17,643 bases of DNA from Bacteroidota bacterium (lineage in GTDB: Bacteria; Bacteroidota; Bacteroidia; Bacteroidales; Paludibacteraceae). The position numbers were made by a program, and so were the translations under genes. The DNA lies in contig JAKLIM010000027.1 of assembly GCA_022709605.1 (NCBI GenBank), forward strand, positions 1 through 17,643, given 5' to 3'. The notes beneath the pieces are model-generated. The model was not told the DNA's origin. It searched no databases and saw nothing but the letters and a program-made list of their open reading frames with translations. Below are positions 13,973 through 17,643 of this stretch, in pieces; positions within the stretch are counted from its first letter, which is position 1, and every line of letters starts with the position of its first letter.

Positions 13973-14722
13973 TCAAAATCCTTGTTTCCGTACAAGAACA
14001 AGTGCATGAATAATTGATTTAGCATTCAATCTTGAAATCATATAGTTTTTCGAATTTCTTAAAGTTGATAGCGATATTTTCTTCATTTTTGCTATTTCAG
14101 CTTCTGTAAATCCATCAGCGGTATAATTTATTATGTCAAACTCTTCCTGTGAAATAAGGTGTGAAACTGCAGGGTCGGTTTCATTCATATCTTCAAAAAC
14201 TATATATTTAATTTTTTTTGTGTCAATATTCCGATAAATAAATCTGCCTAATTCCGTTTTGTCTGTTGGCTGAATCAAACAAAAAGTTAACCAAAGCGTA
14301 TTCTGGTTCACTGTATGATATACGTAAGGAATAAATTTTAGCTCAACATTTTCACTTAAATCATCTTTTGTGAGAGTAGTATTAAAACTTAACTGAAAAC
14401 AGTCATTTTTTTTTATAGACTTTAAATACATATTCACTGCCGAAAAATAAGCTCTAATAGGAATATGAAAACTATCGTTAATTAAATCGGTAATGTAACT
14501 TTCTTCTATATCATATACTCCAAAATCACCTAAAGTTTTTAATTTGGGGTTATAATGTATTAATTTAATTGTTTTAAAGTACTGGTCAATTAAGATTGCA
14601 GAGAACCCCAGACTTACCGCCTCCGAAATAAGATTGCTAAGTCTTAATTCATATACTCTATAATCTGGTTTTGAAGAATAATGTAAATTATCATCCAATA
14701 ATTTTCCTTTTTTAACTCCCAT
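13973..14722 (-). CDS. LuxR-type helix-turn-helix regulator, distant paralogue of the next gene
   Basis: A 249-residue protein with a LuxR/GerE-like C-terminal HTH (about 187-245): LISQEEFDIINYTADGFTEAEIAKMKKISLSTLRNSKNYMISRLNAKSIIHAL. The spacing 'S-x-x-E-x-x-I...GFTEAEIA...S-x-x-T-x-x-N' is classic for the family. The N-terminal 180 residues are a probable sensor domain that I cannot assign to a named fold; it has the size of one PAS unit, and the stretch RFIYRNIDTKKIKYIVFED before the HTH parallels RFVIYSIEETENKLYYSS in the downstream regulator, so the pair look like old duplicates. First gene of the two-gene unit. Its upstream region (14723 onward) contains no TAnnTTTG box that I can see. 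Many Bacteroidales carry such orphan PAS-LuxR genes near surface-protein loci; a link to the genes on the right is unproven. Confidence 0.7.
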   Translation of the reverse strand: MGVKKGKLLDDNLHYSSKPDYRVYELRLSNLISEAVSLGFSAILIDQYFKTIKLIHYNPKLKTLGDFGVYDIEESYITDLINDSFHIPIRAYFSAVNMYLKSIKKNDCFQLSFNTTLTKDDLSENVELKFIPYVYHTVNQNTLWLTFCLIQPTDKTELGRFIYRNIDTKKIKYIVFEDMNETDPAVSHLISQEEFDIINYTADGFTEAEIAKMKKISLSTLRNSKNYMISRLNAKSIIHALVLVRKQGF

Positions 14723-15402
14723 ATTTTAGTTGTTTAATCTCATTTCAAGATTTTTGATTGTTAATTGTAAGCTCGCTTTGAAAAACTTTTTATTTCAAAA
14801 AATAAATCAATAAGGTTTTTATAGTTATTAATGAGTTTCTATTTTAATAAATCAAGTAATGAAAGAGGTAAATATCAAAATGATAAATATAAATCCGGAG
14901 TTCAAGAATTTTTTGTTTTATATTATTCTAATTTCTAATTTTAAATTAATCTTAAGGTATTAGTGAATGGGGGTGAAATAAAACACAAATATATTAAATT
15001 AATTAAAATTACAAGCACTAAAAATAATATTTTATTGTAAAATTAAATATTATTTTTCTGGAAAAAATTGATTGTATGAGGTTTTATTAAAGCATGAATA
15101 AATATTATAAACACAAGTTACAATTTCGTAGATTCCTATCCCATTATTAAAATTAATCAATCTGGTAATAAAAAGAAATTACAAAAAGGGGCTGCGTCTA
15201 AAGCAATACAGCCCCTTTTTTTTCAAACAAAAAGAAAACATAGTCGAGGTAATATTATTTTACTTTAATATGAATAGTATTACCATAATACTTTTATCAA
15301 TACAATATTACAACCTCAATGTATAATCACTTAATTTCATTTCTTGAAATTGACATGTTGCCATTTTTAATCGTATTTTTAAAATTAATCAAACATTCAA
15401 AT
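14723..15402. other. Gene-poor AT-rich region with one strong terminator
   Basis: 680 bases between the first regulator and the small exported-protein gene, both on the minus strand. No reading frame of 60 codons or more is supported. A strong stem-loop at 15183-15223 is the only clear structure. A 35-codon plus-strand frame (14831-14938) and a short G-run near 14968 are present but unconvincing. No tRNA-like structure or promoter box matching TAnnTTTG was found. The left 450 bases could hold a small RNA ending at that terminator. Confidence 0.5.
15183..15223 (+). terminator. Strong intrinsic terminator, possibly bidirectional
   Basis: AAAAAGGGGCTG (15183-15194), 14-base loop, CAGCCCCTTTTT (15209-15220), with eight T in a row on the plus strand (15216-15223). 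The seven GC-rich pairs are perfect, and A/T flanks extend the stem to twelve. Five T are available in the opposite direction (minus strand), so it may also end the transcript of the small exported-protein gene 180 bases upstream of it on that strand. The longer T-tract favours the plus strand, where no upstream gene is known. Confidence 0.8.
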
Positions 15403-15786
15403 TCATTTTTCAGTGTTAAGTTTTTTTCTTTTTGATAAATAGAGCACCACTAAACTGTACAAAAATGCCAGGCTTAGAATAACCAGAATTCCATCGGGCA
15501 CAGGCACACAGGTATCGCCCGGTTCGTCGGGAAGAACCGGCCCTAATTGGCGCGAACCTGAATTGGCCGTGCTGTTAAACATTGTACTTTCGCTGCTGCC
15601 CCACATTTTACTGTCCGAAGCCGAATTGTCGAAAAGCTGACCGGAATTGGTATTGCCTTTATTCTGTGAGTTGCTTTCAAACAGCGAATTTCCGGCCATT
15701 GTGTTGAAATTAAATGCAATAGCAAACAGCGCTATAAACATGAATTTCAGCGAAACATTATTTATTTCATTTTTCATATTTTTCAT
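15403..15786 (-). CDS. Small exported protein with CTERM-like tail
   Basis: A 127-residue protein I do not recognise. It has a signal-peptide-like N-terminus (KFMFIALFAIAFNFNTMAG, about 14-32), a polar Ser/Asn/Gly-rich middle (33-80), then LGPVLPDEPGDTCVPVPDG, a hydrophobic helix (about 99-117, ILVILSLAFLYSLVVLYL) and a basic end SKRKK. Short motif + membrane helix + Arg/Lys cluster is the architecture of C-terminal sorting signals handled by exosortase- or rhombosortase-type enzymes; similar 'P-x-G-DG'-type tails are frequent on exported Bacteroidales proteins. A plain single-pass anchor is the alternative. One Cys (residue 93) precedes the motif. No processing enzyme is nearby. Two ATG codons nine bases apart could start it. 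It lies downstream of the T9SS-protein gene on the same strand, separated by a terminator and repeat site C, so it is a separate unit. Confidence 0.6.
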   Translation of the reverse strand: MKNMKNEINNVSLKFMFIALFAIAFNFNTMAGNSLFESNSQNKGNTNSGQLFDNSASDSKMWGSSESTMFNSTANSGSRQLGPVLPDEPGDTCVPVPDGILVILSLAFLYSLVVLYLSKRKKLNTEK

Positions 15787-15867
15787 TGTGTGATATTTTT
15801 AAATTTGATAAATCTTTTTATTTGTAAAGTAGATAACTTAAAGATCCTGTTCATCGCCTAAACACCT

Positions 15868-15922
15868 CTTTGTCTTTATTCTTTGTTCTTTGTTCTTTGT
15901 TCTTTGTTCTTTGCTCTTTGAC
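15868..15922. repeat. 7-bp tandem repeat, site C (eight units, four perfect)
   Basis: On the plus strand: CTTTGT (short unit), CTTTATT, then four identical CTTTGTT units, CTTTGCT and CTTTGAC, all in register from 15868 to 15922. It abuts the terminator of the T9SS-protein gene and lies 82 bases upstream of the small exported-protein gene. The four perfect copies in a row suggest recent slippage, so copy number may vary between strains. Confidence 0.9.
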
Positions 15923-15959
15923 AAAAATCCGGGCAGCCACTTTTAAGTATGGCCACCCG
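15921..15959 (-). terminator. Intrinsic terminator of the T9SS-protein gene
   Basis: On the minus strand: CGGGTGGCCA, ten-base loop, TGGCTGCCCG (stem 15959-15930, ten pairs including two G-U), then GATTTTTGT. It begins 14 bases after the stop codon at 15974. Reverse complement on the plus strand lacks a T-tract, so it is directional. Confidence 0.75.
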
Positions 15960-15973
15960 AACTGTTTTTTATA

Positions 15974-17446
15974 TTAATTCTTGTTTACAATAACTTTGAC
16001 CCTCACTTGTTGAGTTTCGGTATTAATGTCCATAATATACATACCTGCAATATTCACATCAAATGAATTATCGTTCGTTACATTATCATATTGATAAATC
16101 AGCTTACCTACAGCATCGTACATATTTACAGAGGCCTTACCGTTTAATCCGGTCAAAGTAACTTTCCTGCCGTTGGTGCGAATTTTTATGTTATCGTTAC
16201 CGTTATAGATGAAATCTGTAACAACTTCTGACGACAATAAAATGTAGAATCTCGAACTGGTTGTAGTACCATTATCAGAATTATAATAAGTGTAGCTCTC
16301 TTCCAACAAGTTCGTTTGAATACCGGTTTCGGTGTCCACAAGTATCACTTTGTTTAAACCGGTCACTTTATTAATATCGATCATTGATATGGTATACGTG
16401 TCTTCTTTACCGGTTCTTACTTTCAGATCCACACGTGTAGTGTTCAATGGAAGTGAATTGTAAGCTACACCACCACAAGCACCTGAGGCATCCGTGTAAA
16501 TCTGAGGAGTGGTCAACACCGGACTCATCAGTTTCATACCATCCTCGCTGCGAACAAAGTTCACCGAAGCATCTTGCAGCAAGCGAATACGGGTTACATC
16601 CTGAACGGTAGCATTGGCAATGACCAGTGTTATCTCGTCGGTAGAATTCACTCCTTTCACAGCTTTGAAAGTCTGCTCAGAACTTGTGAAAGTTACACCG
16701 TCAGCATCTCCCAGATTTTGCAGGAAGAAAGCCGAGAACGGATAAATCAGATAATCCACACCCGCCATGACGGTGGTATAAGTTTGATTCGCAACATCGA
16801 ATACATAATAAGGCTTGTTGCCAATGGCATTTTTCAAATTGTAGCCCGACACAAATGGAGCACCAATCAGATTCCACCCGTGATCACATTCACCTCTTAC
16901 GCCCGCGTAATAAGTAGTTTCCAATTGGGTATCGAGACAAGCAAACTGAGTTCCAACGACCGATTTGAAATCAATCGAATCGTTACCGTCGCCGGCAGCT
17001 AAAATATATCCTTTGTTGGCCACAAGTGTATGCGCAGGTAAGTTCACGTAATTTGAACCATTCGTAAATCCATCGTTGGCTCTTTTTTGTCCGTCGTACT
17101 CACCAATATAGAAGTCTCCGGTTGTTGACGTTAAATCACCCCAAATGGCAGGTGTATCTGTACCTGCAATAAATATCCAGTCCTCAGTAACATCGAACGG
17201 AACACTTACAAAACTCCATGGATAAGCACCGGAAGCTGTACTGAATTTCTTACGAACAATTGCAGTGGCAGTACTTCTAACCGTTACGGTACATGTATTC
17301 GTACCACAATTATTGATGATCTGGCCTGATTTTCCGTCGCCGTCAACTTTGAAGATTACTTCGTTGTCGATCTCCAAATGTCCGCAAACTTCCAAACGCC
17401 CTGTAGTTTCAATCCGTAACGAATCGCTAACTATTGAGTTTCCCAC
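15974..17446 (-). CDS. Surface/secreted protein with type IX secretion C-terminal sorting domain (5' end incomplete)
   Basis: At least 490 residues of a T9SS cargo. The last ~70 residues (NIKIRTNGRKVTLTGLNG, VNMYDAVGKLIYQY, then a terminal Lys-rich strand ending IVNKN) form the type-A T9SS sorting domain, which directs export across the outer membrane and is usually cleaved and attached to a surface glycolipid. The body is Gly/Thr/Ser-rich with beta-type repeats such as VSVPFDVTEDWIF and YILAAGDGNDSIDF, of no named domain; it resembles the long unnamed surface proteins of Bacteroidetes. The GTG used as start here (17446) is not convincing: the frame stays open another 37 codons to 17557 with no ATG, GTG or TTG, and no signal peptide is in view, although a T9SS cargo needs one. 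The upstream residues (TWIHSTTPPTNDRPTYIF) read like continuing protein, so the true start lies beyond a frameshift or an assembly join. Confidence 0.8.
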   Translation of the reverse strand: MGNSIVSDSLRIETTGRLEVCGHLEIDNEVIFKVDGDGKSGQIINNCGTNTCTVTVRSTATAIVRKKFSTASGAYPWSFVSVPFDVTEDWIFIAGTDTPAIWGDLTSTTGDFYIGEYDGQKRANDGFTNGSNYVNLPAHTLVANKGYILAAGDGNDSIDFKSVVGTQFACLDTQLETTYYAGVRGECDHGWNLIGAPFVSGYNLKNAIGNKPYYVFDVANQTYTTVMAGVDYLIYPFSAFFLQNLGDADGVTFTSSEQTFKAVKGVNSTDEITLVIANATVQDVTRIRLLQDASVNFVRSEDGMKLMSPVLTTPQIYTDASGACGGVAYNSLPLNTTRVDLKVRTGKEDTYTISMIDINKVTGLNKVILVDTETGIQTNLLEESYTYYNSDNGTTTSSRFYILLSSEVVTDFIYNGNDNIKIRTNGRKVTLTGLNGKASVNMYDAVGKLIYQYDNVTNDNSFDVNIAGMYIMDINTETQQVRVKVIVNKN

Positions 17447-17454
17447 AGGAATTT

Positions 17455-17592
17455 CTACTGTATGGAAAATATAGGTTGGACGATCGTTTGTTGGAGGTGT
17501 TGTGCTGTGAATCCATGTGAGGCTTGTGTAATTGTTTCTGAATTTCTTGATATATTTTTAATTTGAGCTTCACGAATTTTTGTAATCGCCAT
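17455..17592 (-). CDS. Short phage-tail-like N-terminal fragment at the window edge
   Basis: A 45-codon frame that opens with a good start: ATG at 17592 preceded by GGAG about ten bases upstream. Its first ~28 residues, MAITKIREAQIKN then SETITQASHGF, resemble the N-termini and 'T-Q-x-x-HGF' segments of phage tail-fibre proteins; the rest (TAQHLQQTIVQPIF) does not. It overlaps the 5' end of the T9SS-protein gene in a different frame. It could be the beginning of a phage-derived gene joined by an assembly error or a real fusion point. Weak resemblance only; chance is possible. Confidence 0.3.
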   Translation of the reverse strand: MAITKIREAQIKNISRNSETITQASHGFTAQHLQQTIVQPIFSIQ

Positions 17593-17643
17593 TTATTATT
17601 CTCCAAATTATCACTACATACTAATATATAAAAATAAAAAAAT

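Noticed and set aside
13247..14722. The two regulators as a two-component system
   Set aside because: No histidine kinase or receiver domain is present in either protein.
14831..14938. A 35-codon plus-strand frame starting MSFYFNKSSNERG in the gene-poor region
   Set aside because: No promoter box or ribosome-binding signal, AT-driven composition and no recognisable domain; kept only as a possibility under the terminator finding.

Overview
The window looks like chromosomal DNA of a Bacteroidota (Bacteroidetes) member, most likely in or near the order Bacteroidales. The evidence is an AT-rich genome, promoter-like boxes of the Bacteroidetes TTTG / TAnnTTTG type, a type IX secretion (T9SS) C-terminal sorting domain, and the neighbour set DUF4271 protein - hemD - rnpA - yidD, which I know from Bacteroidales genomes. 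I cannot name a genus. No tRNA, rRNA, CRISPR array, IS element or replication origin was seen.

Layout. 1-2896 (+): a CaCA-type Na+/Ca2+ antiporter, an ArgD-like aminotransferase and a secreted or outer-membrane protein of unknown function, tightly packed. 2915-3913 (-): an extended-SDR epimerase/dehydratase, convergent with the above. 4096-6996 (+): LOG-family nucleoside-monophosphate phosphoribohydrolase, DUF4271 membrane protein, hemD, rnpA and yidD, ending at a weak terminator. 7097-8969 (+): lpxK overlapping a purine nucleoside phosphorylase, behind the best promoter in the window. 9129-9443 (+): thioredoxin, alone. 9447-12878 (-): trmN6-like methyltransferase, a Spy/LTXXQ-like periplasmic protein, a DnaQ-like exonuclease with an extra C-terminal domain, and dnaN. 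13247-14722 (-): two adjacent LuxR-type regulators, one with a recognisable PAS-like sensor. 14723-15402: gene-poor, AT-rich, with a strong stem-loop terminator. 15403-17557 (-): a small exported protein with a CTERM-like tail, and a T9SS-exported surface protein whose 5' end does not close properly at the right edge.

The left two thirds is mostly housekeeping: lipid A synthesis, RNase P, nucleotide salvage, redox, tRNA modification and DNA replication. Several start codons were moved downstream of the longest possible start because promoter boxes or low-complexity repeats fall inside the longest reading frame (hemD, rnpA, lpxK, exonuclease, trmN6). The right third is accessory: regulators and surface proteins.

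The most unusual signals are a family of 7-bp tandem repeats (CTTTGTT / AACAAAG and variants) at three unrelated intergenic sites, each upstream of a minus-strand gene; the frame break with a phage-tail-like start at the right edge; the small exported protein with a motif + membrane helix + basic tail; and a strong terminator in the gene-poor 14.7-15.4 kb region that may end an unannotated transcript. I did not find a convincing complete new system; these are leads.
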